A stretch of 64,000 bases of DNA from Bacteroidota bacterium. Its GTDB lineage: Bacteria; Bacteroidota; Bacteroidia; Flavobacteriales_D; Crocinitomicaceae. Shown piece after piece: positions 1 to 9,880 of the stretch. The stretch's first letter is position 1. Each line of letters begins with the position of its first letter. The notes under the pieces are model-generated. The model saw nothing but the letters and a program-made list of their open reading frames with translations. It ran no database searches and was not told the DNA's origin. The DNA is taken from positions 310,001 through 374,000 of the forward strand of contig JASBTZ010000003.1 in NCBI GenBank assembly GCA_030148165.1, given 5' to 3'. The translations under genes were made by a program, and so were the position numbers.

Positions 1-2
1 TC

Positions 3-797
3 CCGGAAGAAGTAAAGAAACAACCTATTTCAGAACCAGAAATCAAGGTTAACAAGGATTTTAACCCATTCAGCAGCGGTGCTTCATCGGGCGGAAACAA
101 ACAGAAATCATTCACGGGAGCAATCAACAAAGAGGGCTTTGGCGATATTCAACCTAAAAAAGAAGACTGGGCAAACTTTTACTCCATTGAAGAAGAAAGT
201 GAGGCGGAACAAAGCTCGCTTGATCTGGAATCCGAACTAAATTCCGGTGCAAATTACCTTTTTAAGGAGCCTTATTTATTTGTTCCTTCGAAGTCCGGCA
301 TTATGGTCATCCATACATCTCGAGCTATTGAACGTATTGTTTATGATCAATCGATTAATTCATTTGTTTCCAGCCCAATACCTTCTCAAAAACTTTTGTT
401 CCCGATGAGTCTGGAAGTTTCTGTTCAGGACGCTAACGCCTGGTCGGATAACATGTCCATTCTCAGACAAGTTGGTTTTGACGGAACATGTGAAAATGGT
501 GAGCTGGAATTATCTGCTGCGCCCGCAGTCGTTGAAGAGGAAAATATTGTGGGAACTGTAGAAAGGGTTCTAATGACCATTGCTCATAGCGAGATTGATA
601 AAGGAGAAATAGCACATGAACTGATCCTGTCTATTTCTGTTGCAGCTTCGCTTAAGAAGATTGATCTTCGTGGCAAAGAAAGTCAGGAACAACTGATAAA
701 CGATCTCTTTCAGTGTGAGGACCACAGTTTTTCGCCTAGAAAGAAAAAAATCATAACTACCATCACAAGCGATGAGTTAATAAAGAAATTTGAATAA
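3..797 (+). CDS. mutL: DNA mismatch repair protein MutL, C-terminal part (5' truncated by window edge)
   Basis: Frame is open from base 3 (PEEVKKQPISEPE...) through the track ORF at 303. Regulatory/dimerisation domain text 'FVIHTSRAIERIVYDQ...QKLLFP...LEVS' type, and linker 'DWANFYSIEEE', fit the Bacteroidota MutL C-terminus. Confidence 0.85.
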   Translation, partial: PEEVKKQPISEPEIKVNKDFNPFSSGASSGGNKQKSFTGAINKEGFGDIQPKKEDWANFYSIEEESEAEQSSLDLESELNSGANYLFKEPYLFVPSKSGIMVIHTSRAIERIVYDQSINSFVSSPIPSQKLLFPMSLEVSVQDANAWSDNMSILRQVGFDGTCENGELELSAAPAVVEEENIVGTVERVLMTIAHSEIDKGEIAHELILSISVAASLKKIDLRGKESQEQLINDLFQCEDHSFSPRKKKIITTITSDELIKKFE

Positions 798-799
798 GT

Positions 800-1561
800 A
801 TGTTAAGGAATTTACCGCAGGTAACTAAGAATCTACTACTTCTCAATATCACGGTTTACATCATGGCCATGGTACTTGTTTCCAATCAGATTCCCCTTGG
901 CGCTGAGCTAGGAAGTCACTATGTCAATTCGATGTTCTTTAAGCCATACCAGATTGTTTCGCACATGTTTATGCACAGCTTGAGTGACCCATTTCATATT
1001 TTCATGAACATGTTTCTGCTGGTCATGTTTGGTGGTCATTTGGAACGAGTCTGGGGAGCAAAACGCTATTTTATTTTCTATATATCTTGCGGATTAGGAG
1101 CTTTCGTAATGTACAATTCAATAGGTGTTTGGCAGTTGTACAATGTGAAAAATGAATTAATTAGTCAAGGAGTTGATCTTCAATATTGGAATAGTTATAT
1201 CAATGATATTCATCAGCAAACACTATACCTGGAAAGATATCGCTTGCCAAATTTGCCAACAGATGCATTGACTGACTATATGAGTTTGAATATAGCTCAA
1301 ATGGCAGGTGCATCGGGTGCTATTTTCGGGTTACTAGCAGGATTTGCTATGCTTTTCCCTAATACACAACTATTTTTAATTTTCATTCCGATCCCCATTA
1401 AAGCAAAATATTTAATTGGAGTCTATTTACTATATGAAGTTTACAATAGTATTATCAATATTTCTGATGGAATCGCCCATCTCGCCCATGTCGGTGGTGC
1501 AGTTGTAGGAATCATTTTTATATTAGTCTGGCGAAAAAGGGATCGAAGTAATTTTTTCTAG
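800..1561 (+). CDS. Rhomboid family intramembrane serine protease
   Basis: GASGAIFG Ser motif, HLAHVGGAVVG His motif, H..FMN motif in TM2. Confidence 0.9.
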   Translation: MLRNLPQVTKNLLLLNITVYIMAMVLVSNQIPLGAELGSHYVNSMFFKPYQIVSHMFMHSLSDPFHIFMNMFLLVMFGGHLERVWGAKRYFIFYISCGLGAFVMYNSIGVWQLYNVKNELISQGVDLQYWNSYINDIHQQTLYLERYRLPNLPTDALTDYMSLNIAQMAGASGAIFGLLAGFAMLFPNTQLFLIFIPIPIKAKYLIGVYLLYEVYNSIINISDGIAHLAHVGGAVVGIIFILVWRKRDRSNFF

Positions 1562-1565
1562 GTAA

Positions 1566-2468
1566 ATGCAGGGACAACGAAGTATTCTTGATGATCTGAA
1601 ACACCAGTTTAAACATGGTGGTGCTACGATTAGATTGATCTTTATCAATGTGATCATATTTCTGGGGATCACGGTCTTTTTGGTTTTTGGTCGACTAGCA
1701 GGTGCTGAGCCAAGTGTTCAATCATATGTAGATGCTGTGTTTACATTAGACACCTCTATCAAAGGATTCATAACACATCCATGGGGGTTGATCACAAGTG
1801 TATTCGCGCATTTTAGTATCATGCATATACTGTTCAATATGGTGTTCCTGTACTTCTCCGGAAGGATCTTTGAACAGTTATTTGATAACCGAAGATTGAT
1901 TCACACTTATGTTCTGGGAGGAATTGGAGGTGGATTATTCGAGATTCTTGCTCATGTATTGTTTCCTGCCTTACAAGAAACGAGCGTGGTAATCGTAGGT
2001 GCATCCGGTTCAATCATGGCCATTTTCTTTGCGATTGCTTTTCATCAGCCTAAACTAAAGATAAATCTCTTTGGAGTGCTCCCCGTTCAAATGATCATTC
2101 TGGCAGCTGTGTTCTTCCTATTGGATTTTATCAATCTTGGAAATAATGATGGTACTGCCCACTTCGCACACATAGGTGGTGCAGTAATAGGTATGATAAG
2201 CATTCAGGGACTGCAAACCAGTGGCAACCTCATAACCCGTTCTCAAAACATCACAGATGCTGTTCTCAGTATGTTCAAAAGTAAGCGGACAAGAAAAATG
2301 AAAGTCTACAAAAATCCTGTTCGTCAACAAACGGATGAAGAGTACAATGCGTCTAAAAAGAACGATCAGGAGGAAGTAAACCGAATACTGGATAAAATAT
2401 CCAAATCGGGATATGAGTCACTCACAAAAAAAGAGAAGGACTTTTTATTCAATCAAAGTCAGAAATAA
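1566..2468 (+). CDS. Rhomboid family intramembrane serine protease (second, tandem)
   Basis: VGASGSIMAI and AHFAHIGGAVIG motifs, HILFN motif; 4 bp after the previous gene. Confidence 0.9.
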   Translation: MQGQRSILDDLKHQFKHGGATIRLIFINVIIFLGITVFLVFGRLAGAEPSVQSYVDAVFTLDTSIKGFITHPWGLITSVFAHFSIMHILFNMVFLYFSGRIFEQLFDNRRLIHTYVLGGIGGGLFEILAHVLFPALQETSVVIVGASGSIMAIFFAIAFHQPKLKINLFGVLPVQMIILAAVFFLLDFINLGNNDGTAHFAHIGGAVIGMISIQGLQTSGNLITRSQNITDAVLSMFKSKRTRKMKVYKNPVRQQTDEEYNASKKNDQEEVNRILDKISKSGYESLTKKEKDFLFNQSQK

Positions 2469-3593
2469 ATGCTGGAACGGATCAAAAAGATCTTTGCGCT
2501 AAAAAATCTGCTACATGCACTTGGCATCATAGGTGTCACCTCTTTACTTCTCTCCTATTTGAGTCCATTGATCCACCCGGATACGTCTAGCTTGTTTCCG
2601 CTTCTGGGCCTTGCATACCCCATCATTCTTTTAGCCAATTTGCTTCTGCTGATCGTATTTATAATCCTGCGCAACCGGTGGGGATGGATTCTCGGTTTAA
2701 TTCTCCTTCTTGGCATCAAGCTTCATCTGCGAATCTTTTCGTTGTCAATGGACAATGACCCCGGAAGTCAGGAAACGATCAGCGTGATGAGCTACAACGT
2801 GCGTTTGTTTGGTTTGTACGACACAGACTTTAAAGAGGCTACGATTATTCGCAATCAAATATTTGATTTTCTGACAAAGAACAAAACGGATATCATTTGC
2901 TTTCAGGAATTTTATCACCAGGATCCTCCCACCGTTTTTAAAACGAGAGACACCCTGTTGCATTTTCTCGATTTTAGAGATCATCACGAACGATTTAGTC
3001 GACACTTAAAGAGTCGTCAGAATTTTGGAGTAAGTATTTATTCGAGATTTCCATTCATTCGAAAAGGCAACGTCATCTTTGATAATGCAGGAAGCTCGAA
3101 TAACTTTTGCGTATTTGGTGATTTTGTTGCCCTGGGTGATACCTTTCGTATTTACAATGCCCACCTGCAATCCATACACTTTAAAAAAGATGATTACGCT
3201 GTTTTTGAGGATGAAACGGGTGACATCAGCTCTCAATCAAACGGATTTCTCAATGCCTTAAAAAAGGTCCGGGAGGCATTTCCGGTTAGAGCAAAACAAA
3301 GCGAAATTATTGCCGAACATATCAAGGGAAGCCCCTATCCGGTGATCCTATGCGGTGATTTCAATGACACACCCCTCTCCTACACATACAATCAATTCAA
3401 TTCAATCCTGATCGATGCATTTCGTAATTGTTCCAGTGGCTTAGGTTCTACTTATGCAGGAAAAACTCCCGCTGGAAGAATCGATTATATTTTCCACGAT
3501 GCCTCACTTGAATCGGCACATTTTAGAATTCAACAAAGGGAACTAAGCGATCATTATGCGATCAGCTGTAAAATATATAAAGCAAAAACATAG
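2469..3593 (+). CDS. Endonuclease/exonuclease/phosphatase family protein with N-terminal TM segments
   Basis: MSYNVRLFG, CFQEFY, ILCGDFNDTP, RIDYIFHD, SDHYAI motifs of the EEP superfamily. Confidence 0.9.
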   Translation: MLERIKKIFALKNLLHALGIIGVTSLLLSYLSPLIHPDTSSLFPLLGLAYPIILLANLLLLIVFIILRNRWGWILGLILLLGIKLHLRIFSLSMDNDPGSQETISVMSYNVRLFGLYDTDFKEATIIRNQIFDFLTKNKTDIICFQEFYHQDPPTVFKTRDTLLHFLDFRDHHERFSRHLKSRQNFGVSIYSRFPFIRKGNVIFDNAGSSNNFCVFGDFVALGDTFRIYNAHLQSIHFKKDDYAVFEDETGDISSQSNGFLNALKKVREAFPVRAKQSEIIAEHIKGSPYPVILCGDFNDTPLSYTYNQFNSILIDAFRNCSSGLGSTYAGKTPAGRIDYIFHDASLESAHFRIQQRELSDHYAISCKIYKAKT

Positions 3594-3594
3594 C

Positions 3595-3602
3595 TATCTT
3601 TG
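3595..3602 (+). promoter_or_regulatory. Bacteroidota -7 box TATCTTTG, 5 nt before the ATG
   Basis: Exact match to TAnnTTTG at 3595-3602; ATG at 3608. Confidence 0.6.
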
Positions 3603-3607
3603 CCAGC

Positions 3608-4225
3608 ATGATCATTTCCATTAATCCCGATAATATTGACGATCGACTGATCGACCAGGCTGTCAGCACTCTTCAGAAGGGAGGCTTAATTATTTTCCCT
3701 ACAGACACGGTCTACGCAATTGGATGTGATCTACACAACAAGAAAGCTGTACACGAATTGGCTCGATTCAAAGGCTTAAAGCTAAAGAAAACACAGTTCG
3801 CCATTATTTTTGAAGACCTTAGTAGCTTATCAGATTACGTAAAGCACATTGATCGGCCAACATTTAAGTTGTTAAATAAGAACCTGCCTGGCCCCTTCAC
3901 CTTCATTCTAACAGCAAACAACAACGTATCACGTTTATTTGACACGAACAGAAAGGAAATAGGGATTCGGATTCCTGATAACAAGATCATATTGCGAATT
4001 GCAGAGTTGTTGGGAAATCCAATCGTTACTACCTCCCTGCACAACGACGAAGATGATATTCAACAATACTATATTGATCCAGGTGTTATCTATGAGGAAT
4101 ACGACAATCAGGTTGCTTTGATTATTGATGGTGGTCTGGGAACGCTCGATGCTTCAGCAGTTGTTAATTGCATTGGAACTGAACCTGAAATTATCCGTGA
4201 AGGAGTAAAAGAACTGGAACTATGA
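3608..4225 (+). CDS. tsaC: L-threonylcarbamoyladenylate synthase (Sua5/YciO/YrdC)
   Basis: GGLIIFPTDTVYAIGCD, KKTQFAIIF, GNPIVTTSLH, IIREG motifs. Confidence 0.88.
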   Translation: MIISINPDNIDDRLIDQAVSTLQKGGLIIFPTDTVYAIGCDLHNKKAVHELARFKGLKLKKTQFAIIFEDLSSLSDYVKHIDRPTFKLLNKNLPGPFTFILTANNNVSRLFDTNRKEIGIRIPDNKIILRIAELLGNPIVTTSLHNDEDDIQQYYIDPGVIYEEYDNQVALIIDGGLGTLDASAVVNCIGTEPEIIREGVKELEL

Positions 4226-4773
4226 TTCTCATTATTGATTGCGGCTCTAATAAAACACGATTTATCGAAGAAATCGTCGATCATCACGTCAACCACCGAA
4301 CAGTCCCTTTACTTGACATGACGCTTGCTGATCTCGAAGGTGCTGTTGGAGTAATAATTTCGGGAGCTCCCATCCTGGTAACAGAAGTTGACACGACCTT
4401 GCATCAGGAAAAGCTGGAATGGATTAAGGAGACAGAGCTTCCGGTATTAGGAATTTGTTTTGGCCACCAATTGATCGGACTCATTTTTGGCGCAAGTGCA
4501 AACCGAATGATGGATGAACGCGATTGGCAAACTATTGAAGCTTTTGAAGAATGCATATTATTTCGCAGTCTTCCACATGAAGTTAGAATGATGGAAGATC
4601 ATTGTGAATCAATATCTATCCCTACAGGCTTCAAATTAATAGCTTCTTCTGACGCCTGTATCAACGAGGTCATGCAACACGAAAAGCTTCCGATCTACGG
4701 CGTTCAGTTCCATCCCGAAGTATCCGGAAATCACGGAGCAATGATGATTGAGAATTTCATTGCTTCCTGCTAA
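4222..4773 (+). CDS. Class-I glutamine amidotransferase domain protein, GuaA-GATase-like
   Basis: GICFGHQLIG nucleophile motif, VQFHPEVSG motif; ATGA overlap with the previous gene. Confidence 0.85.
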   Translation: MILIIDCGSNKTRFIEEIVDHHVNHRTVPLLDMTLADLEGAVGVIISGAPILVTEVDTTLHQEKLEWIKETELPVLGICFGHQLIGLIFGASANRMMDERDWQTIEAFEECILFRSLPHEVRMMEDHCESISIPTGFKLIASSDACINEVMQHEKLPIYGVQFHPEVSGNHGAMMIENFIASC

Positions 4774-4855
4774 CAAGCGGGTTATCCCTATTCGTTTGTG
4801 GAAAGTTCATTTAATGAGTTCTGACAGCAGTCTCTTTTATTTGGATATTTGAGAC

Positions 4856-6088
4856 ATGGCCTTAAATCGAATCTTTGTCGGAATGTTCATCATTTCCATT
4901 GTTGTAGCAGCATGTAAGCTGATCTTTTGGTATGATGTCAACCTGATGAAGGGAATGATCGACAGTCTTTCCTCCTCCGCTAAAACCGGATTTGAATATG
5001 CCTTATTTCTAACGGGAACCATGTGCCTTTGGCTTGGAATCATGAAGGTTGGAGAACACGGCGGATCATTAAAAGGGCTTACCAGAATGGTTTCTCCGCT
5101 ATTCAGTAGATTATTTCCAAGTGTACCGAAAGATCATCCATCGATTGGATCGATGATGATGAATTTCAGTGCCAACATGCTTGGGTTGGACAATGCAGCG
5201 ACCCCACTAGGACTTAAAGCCATGGGGGAATTACAGGAACTCAACACCGAAAAAGATAAAGCTTCTGACGCACAGATCATGTTTCTCGTGCTTAATACGT
5301 CAGGACTCACCATAATACCTATATCCATATTCGCATATCGATCTGCAGGTGGAGCGGAATCACCAACCGAGATTTTTCTCCCTATTTTAATTTCAACGTA
5401 TTTCGCGACACTTGCAGGATTGATATTCGTAGCGATTCGACAACGGATCAACCTATTTAATAAGGTTGTGATCGCCTATGTCGGAACGCTAACTGCGCTA
5501 ATCTGTTTACTGCTGTATTATGTCGTCATGCATCCTGATCAGGGAGAAGCAATATCTATAATCGTTGGAGGAGGAATCATGTTTGGTATCATTTTACTTT
5601 TCATGATTATGGCATTAAGAAAGAAAGTAAATGTATATGAATCCTTTATTGAGGGATCAAAAGAAGGCTTTGAAGTTGCTGTCAGTATCATTCCTTATCT
5701 GATCGCCATGTTAGTAGCAATCGCATTATTACGGTCATCCGGAGTGCTTGGAGATGTAATCGAAGGAATGAAATGGCTGGTGATTCAGATCGGTATTACA
5801 ACCACAGAGTGGGTGGACACCTTACCTGTAGCCTTTATGAAGCCATTGAGTGGCAGCGGTGCGCGAGGAGCATTCCTGGAGATCATGAATAATTTTGGTC
5901 CGGGATCCATGCAAGAGCGCATTGCAGCAACGATGCAAGGAAGTACCGACACCACCTTATTTGTGGTTGCGGTTTACTTCGGATCAGTAGGCATTAAAAA
6001 AGCTCGATACTCCGTCGCTGCGGGATTATTTGCGGACCTTGTTGGTTTAATAGCCGCAATATTCGTATCTTATATATTCTTTGGATAA
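4856..6088 (+). CDS. Nucleoside recognition (Gate) domain protein, SpmA/SpmB fusion-like
   Basis: Duplicated Gate architecture; MNFSANMLGLDNAATPLGLKAM (SpmA-like) and QGSTDTTLFVVAVYFGSVGI (SpmB-like). Confidence 0.85.
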   Translation: MALNRIFVGMFIISIVVAACKLIFWYDVNLMKGMIDSLSSSAKTGFEYALFLTGTMCLWLGIMKVGEHGGSLKGLTRMVSPLFSRLFPSVPKDHPSIGSMMMNFSANMLGLDNAATPLGLKAMGELQELNTEKDKASDAQIMFLVLNTSGLTIIPISIFAYRSAGGAESPTEIFLPILISTYFATLAGLIFVAIRQRINLFNKVVIAYVGTLTALICLLLYYVVMHPDQGEAISIIVGGGIMFGIILLFMIMALRKKVNVYESFIEGSKEGFEVAVSIIPYLIAMLVAIALLRSSGVLGDVIEGMKWLVIQIGITTTEWVDTLPVAFMKPLSGSGARGAFLEIMNNFGPGSMQERIAATMQGSTDTTLFVVAVYFGSVGIKKARYSVAAGLFADLVGLIAAIFVSYIFFG

Positions 6089-6569
6089 TATGCGAAATTG
6101 GTTTAAAATAAAGCGGCAGGTCAAACCCGAGGACCTGGAGATAGCCAAGCTCAAACCTATCGATTATCCTGCTAAGATAATTCTGGCCTGGGCTAAAGCG
6201 ATTGAAGGGAACGCTGAGTTTGTCAAATGGCTCAAGGAAAACGGATATCCGGAGCTAAGCATGGCAACATATGCAATCTTTTTAAAGGATGAAGCTCGCG
6301 ATTGGCTGCATGCGAACGGATATGCTCACCTTTTGGCAATGATCAATGCCGCTGAAGGAAACGAACGAGCACAGAGATGGTTACTCGCTCATCAATTTGA
6401 CTTGTTATATCATATCGCGATGGCGGTTGAGGCTGAAGAAAGTAGCTGGAAGTGGCTGGGAAAAAACGCGCCTGCCGACATTTTTATTTTAGCCCAAAGT
6501 ATTAAGAAGACGAAAGACAAAATCGAAGAGAATCACAATGATATCCACACCTTTCGTAAAGACTACTAG
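6081..6569 (+). CDS. Small helical tandem-repeat protein, hypothetical
   Basis: Four ~25-aa degenerate repeats ending in WLKENGYPEL / WLHANGYAHL / WLLAHQFDLL / WLGKNAPADI; 8-bp overlap with SpmAB-like gene. Confidence 0.65.
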   Translation: MDNMRNWFKIKRQVKPEDLEIAKLKPIDYPAKIILAWAKAIEGNAEFVKWLKENGYPELSMATYAIFLKDEARDWLHANGYAHLLAMINAAEGNERAQRWLLAHQFDLLYHIAMAVEAEESSWKWLGKNAPADIFILAQSIKKTKDKIEENHNDIHTFRKDY

Positions 6570-6616
6570 TCGTGTGTAAAAATCTTTAATTAGTTTTGCA
6601 TCAAACGTAAAGACAC

Positions 6617-7363
6617 ATGATCAAAGGCAAAAAATTAGTGGTTATCCTTCCGGCATATAATGCTGAAAAGACCCTAAAAAAGACCTATGACGAAATTCCT
6701 TTCGATATTGTTGACGAAGTCGTCCTCGTGGATGATAAGAGTAGTGACAACACAGCAGGACTAGCCAAAGAGATCGGGATTCAACACGTAATTATTCATG
6801 AGAAAAACAAAGGATATGGTGGTAATCAAAAGTCTTGCTATAACAAAGCACTTGAGCTGAATGCCGACATTGTTGTCATGCTTCACCCCGATTACCAATA
6901 TACACCGAAGCTTATCGAAAGCATGGCGCATCTAATTGCCAACGACGTTTATCCGGTAGTGATTGGATCAAGGATTCTGGGTAAGGGGGCGCTAAAAGGA
7001 GGCATGCCAATCTACAAATATATAGCCAACCGAATTCTAACCCTCACGCAAAATATTTTGATGAATCAAAAGCTCTCTGAATACCATACCGGTTATCGAA
7101 TGTTCAGCGGAGAAGTACTCAAAAGCATCAATTACAATATTAACTCAGATGATTTCATTTTCGACAATCAAATGTTGGCTCAGATCTTTTACGAAGGATT
7201 CGAGATCGCGGAAATTACTTGTCCTACAAAATACTTTGAGGAAGCCTCTTCAATCAATATACAGCGCAGCTCGAAATACGGGCTCGGTGTACTCTGGGTA
7301 TCATTTATCTACTTTATGAACAAGGTCGGATTATTGAAATCTAAGATTTTTCACAAGAAGTAG
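6617..7363 (+). CDS. Glycosyltransferase family 2 (dolichyl-phosphate mannosyltransferase-like)
   Basis: VILPAYNAEKTL, VDDKSSDNT, NKGYGGNQ motifs. Confidence 0.9.
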   Translation: MIKGKKLVVILPAYNAEKTLKKTYDEIPFDIVDEVVLVDDKSSDNTAGLAKEIGIQHVIIHEKNKGYGGNQKSCYNKALELNADIVVMLHPDYQYTPKLIESMAHLIANDVYPVVIGSRILGKGALKGGMPIYKYIANRILTLTQNILMNQKLSEYHTGYRMFSGEVLKSINYNINSDDFIFDNQMLAQIFYEGFEIAEITCPTKYFEEASSINIQRSSKYGLGVLWVSFIYFMNKVGLLKSKIFHKK

Positions 7364-7375
7364 CACATACAATAA

Positions 7376-9019
7376 GTGGAAACACTATTCTATACCATAG
7401 CACGAAACAAACGACGGAGCATGATCTTGCTCGCTCTGTTGTCGCTCTTTTTCTTTGTTGGGTTAGGCCATGTGCATCTATTCGACTGGGATGAGATCAA
7501 TTTTGCTGAATCGGCAAGAGAAATGATCGAGAGTGACAATTATTTGCGTGTGCAGATCAATTACCAGGCATTTTGGGAAAAACCTCCTTTCTTCTTCTGG
7601 CTGCAAGTTGCTTCTATGAAACTCTTCGGAATCAATGAGTTCGCTGCACGTTTCCCGAATGCGGTTTTTGGTTTTCTGTACCTGATCACCTTTTATCTCA
7701 TCGGAAGAAAACACTATAACGGTCGGTTTGGACTGATATGGGCCCTGTGTTTTTTCGGATCTCTCCTACCTCATTTATACTTTAAGTCCGGTATTATTGA
7801 CCCGGTTTTCAACTACTTTATTTTTCTCTCAGTATACTTCATGATCCGAGTGATCAACTCACCCAATAAAGAAAAGCTGGTGCAATTTGCGATTCTATCT
7901 GGTGTTTTCAGCGGACTTAGCGTCATCACGAAAGGTCCTGTCGGATTTTTATTGCTGGGGTTGACCTTACTGGGATATCTGGTGGCTAAACGATTCAAAC
8001 CATTCCCTTCGATCAAGAGCATTCTATTGTTCTTCCTGGGTTTTGCAGTAATAATAAGCGCCTGGTTGAGCATGGAAGTGTATCAAAACGGATTCGATGT
8101 ACTTGGAAAATTTATTGCTTATCAGATTGAATTGTTCAATTCACCGGTAGCTGGACACGAACAACCATTTTATTATCATTTTGTGGTGGTGTTCCTGGGT
8201 TGTTTCCCTATGTCAGTCCTTGCACTTCCTCAATTTTGGGCTTCATACGATGATGCACCTTTGAACCTGAAAAAATGGATGCTAAGCCTGTTTTGGGTAG
8301 TATTGATACTGTTCAGTATTGTCACCACGAAGATCATTCATTACTCTTCCATGACTTACGCTCCACTCTCCTTTCTGGCAGCGTTGAGTATCTACAAGAT
8401 GGCTTCGGAAGGATTTATTCGCAATTTGATTAAAGTAATACTTCCAATCATTGGAATTGTCATTGGCATCGCCATCACAGCGGTCCCAATCGTAGTCTAT
8501 AACAAGGAGGCGCTTTATTCTTCCATTAACGATCCCTTCGCTGTAGCCTCTTTAAAATATGCGGTTCAATGGAGCGGAATGGAATTTTTGGTAGGGGTAT
8601 TTTTCATTTTGGCTTTGTTGGTTTCGATCATATACCTTTTCCGGGGAAAAATCTATTCTTTCCTGATTATTCAAACCTGCAATCTAGCGATCACACTCTT
8701 GCTCGTGCAATACACTATTTTGCCTAAAATCGAACAATTCACGCAAGGACCAATGATCGAATTTTGTAAATCCCTTCAAGGAAAGGATTATTACGTGGAG
8801 ACCTATGGATTCAAGTCCTACGCCCATTATTACTACGGCAGGGTTCCGTATGGCTTAAGCGAGAAACGTCTCGATCAGCAGTGGTTATTGAATGGCGATG
8901 TAGACAAATCCGTCTACATGATATCCAAAATCACGAATAATGAACTGAATGATCACCCTAACTTTGAATTGATCGAAACTCGAGGCGGATTTAATTTTTA
9001 CCTGAGAAAGCTTCCTTAA
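7376..9019 (+). CDS. Glycosyltransferase family 39 / ArnT-like, GTG start
   Basis: WDEINFAESAREMI, FWEKPPFFFWLQ and multi-TM pattern. Confidence 0.85.
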   Translation: METLFYTIARNKRRSMILLALLSLFFFVGLGHVHLFDWDEINFAESAREMIESDNYLRVQINYQAFWEKPPFFFWLQVASMKLFGINEFAARFPNAVFGFLYLITFYLIGRKHYNGRFGLIWALCFFGSLLPHLYFKSGIIDPVFNYFIFLSVYFMIRVINSPNKEKLVQFAILSGVFSGLSVITKGPVGFLLLGLTLLGYLVAKRFKPFPSIKSILLFFLGFAVIISAWLSMEVYQNGFDVLGKFIAYQIELFNSPVAGHEQPFYYHFVVVFLGCFPMSVLALPQFWASYDDAPLNLKKWMLSLFWVVLILFSIVTTKIIHYSSMTYAPLSFLAALSIYKMASEGFIRNLIKVILPIIGIVIGIAITAVPIVVYNKEALYSSINDPFAVASLKYAVQWSGMEFLVGVFFILALLVSIIYLFRGKIYSFLIIQTCNLAITLLLVQYTILPKIEQFTQGPMIEFCKSLQGKDYYVETYGFKSYAHYYYGRVPYGLSEKRLDQQWLLNGDVDKSVYMISKITNNELNDHPNFELIETRGGFNFYLRKLP

Positions 9020-9084
9020 TTATTCGGAACGCTGAAATATCCGATCATCTTCTTATATTGCATTCACGTTAGAACTACCTATTT

Positions 9085-9780
9085 ATGTTACGTGGAATCA
9101 TTATTCTTATAAGCTTCTGTATTTCAGTGAATTCCTTTTCACAGCTTAGCATTTCCCCTTTTGCAGGAGCTCATTTTTCATTTACCTCTTATTTGGATTA
9201 TGATGGTGAAGGAGAATGGACGAGCAATAATTTAGCTCTTCAACTAGGAGCTGCCGTGAACGATCAATTTCGTGTTTGGACCTCAGTCATGCAAATGAAC
9301 AATGTAGCTTTTGACAGTAAGTCTTCGAACAATAAGGTTCTGCTAAACAATTATGGCGTAAGTTATCGATTCCTTCCGACAGAAAAGATAGCCAGCGGAG
9401 TCGTGGAAATGAGCGGAGGATTTGGATTGGGATCCAATCTGGAAAATGAAGACATCAACCAGACTTACACCAAACTGGATACTTCTGACAACTATTACGT
9501 GTACAACGGAAACTTTAAGAAATACAAGAACTTGTTTCGCCTGGGATTTAAGGCGGATATTTACTGGAAAGGCCTGGAATTATTAGTAGGGCCAACCTAT
9601 GGCGCATCTTATATCGGACGAAGCTTTACCGATCCTGAAACCGGTGAAACAACAGAATTCAATGACCTTGTGCGCGGCTGGAATATTGAGTTTACACTAC
9701 TCTACCGCTTTAACAAGAAAAAGGCTAAGTCAGAAGGTGATGACGAAAACAGCGAAGACGAAAGTGCCTTGCGATTGTAG
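9085..9780 (+). CDS. Secreted/outer-membrane beta-barrel-like protein, hypothetical
   Basis: Signal peptide, alternating hydrophobic strands, terminal YRF. Confidence 0.55.
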   Translation: MLRGIIILISFCISVNSFSQLSISPFAGAHFSFTSYLDYDGEGEWTSNNLALQLGAAVNDQFRVWTSVMQMNNVAFDSKSSNNKVLLNNYGVSYRFLPTEKIASGVVEMSGGFGLGSNLENEDINQTYTKLDTSDNYYVYNGNFKKYKNLFRLGFKADIYWKGLELLVGPTYGASYIGRSFTDPETGETTEFNDLVRGWNIEFTLLYRFNKKKAKSEGDDENSEDESALRL

Positions 9781-9844
9781 TTAGCATCCGTTTATTCCTT
9801 TCAATTCCTTAACCTGGATCAATTATTAAATCCTTATTCGAAAC

Positions 9845-9852
9845 TATCTTTG
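9845..9852 (+). promoter_or_regulatory. -7 box TATCTTTG upstream of photolyase
   Basis: TAnnTTTG match. Confidence 0.5.
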
Positions 9853-9880
9853 ACCCGAATATTCTCAAAGAAAAGAAAAC

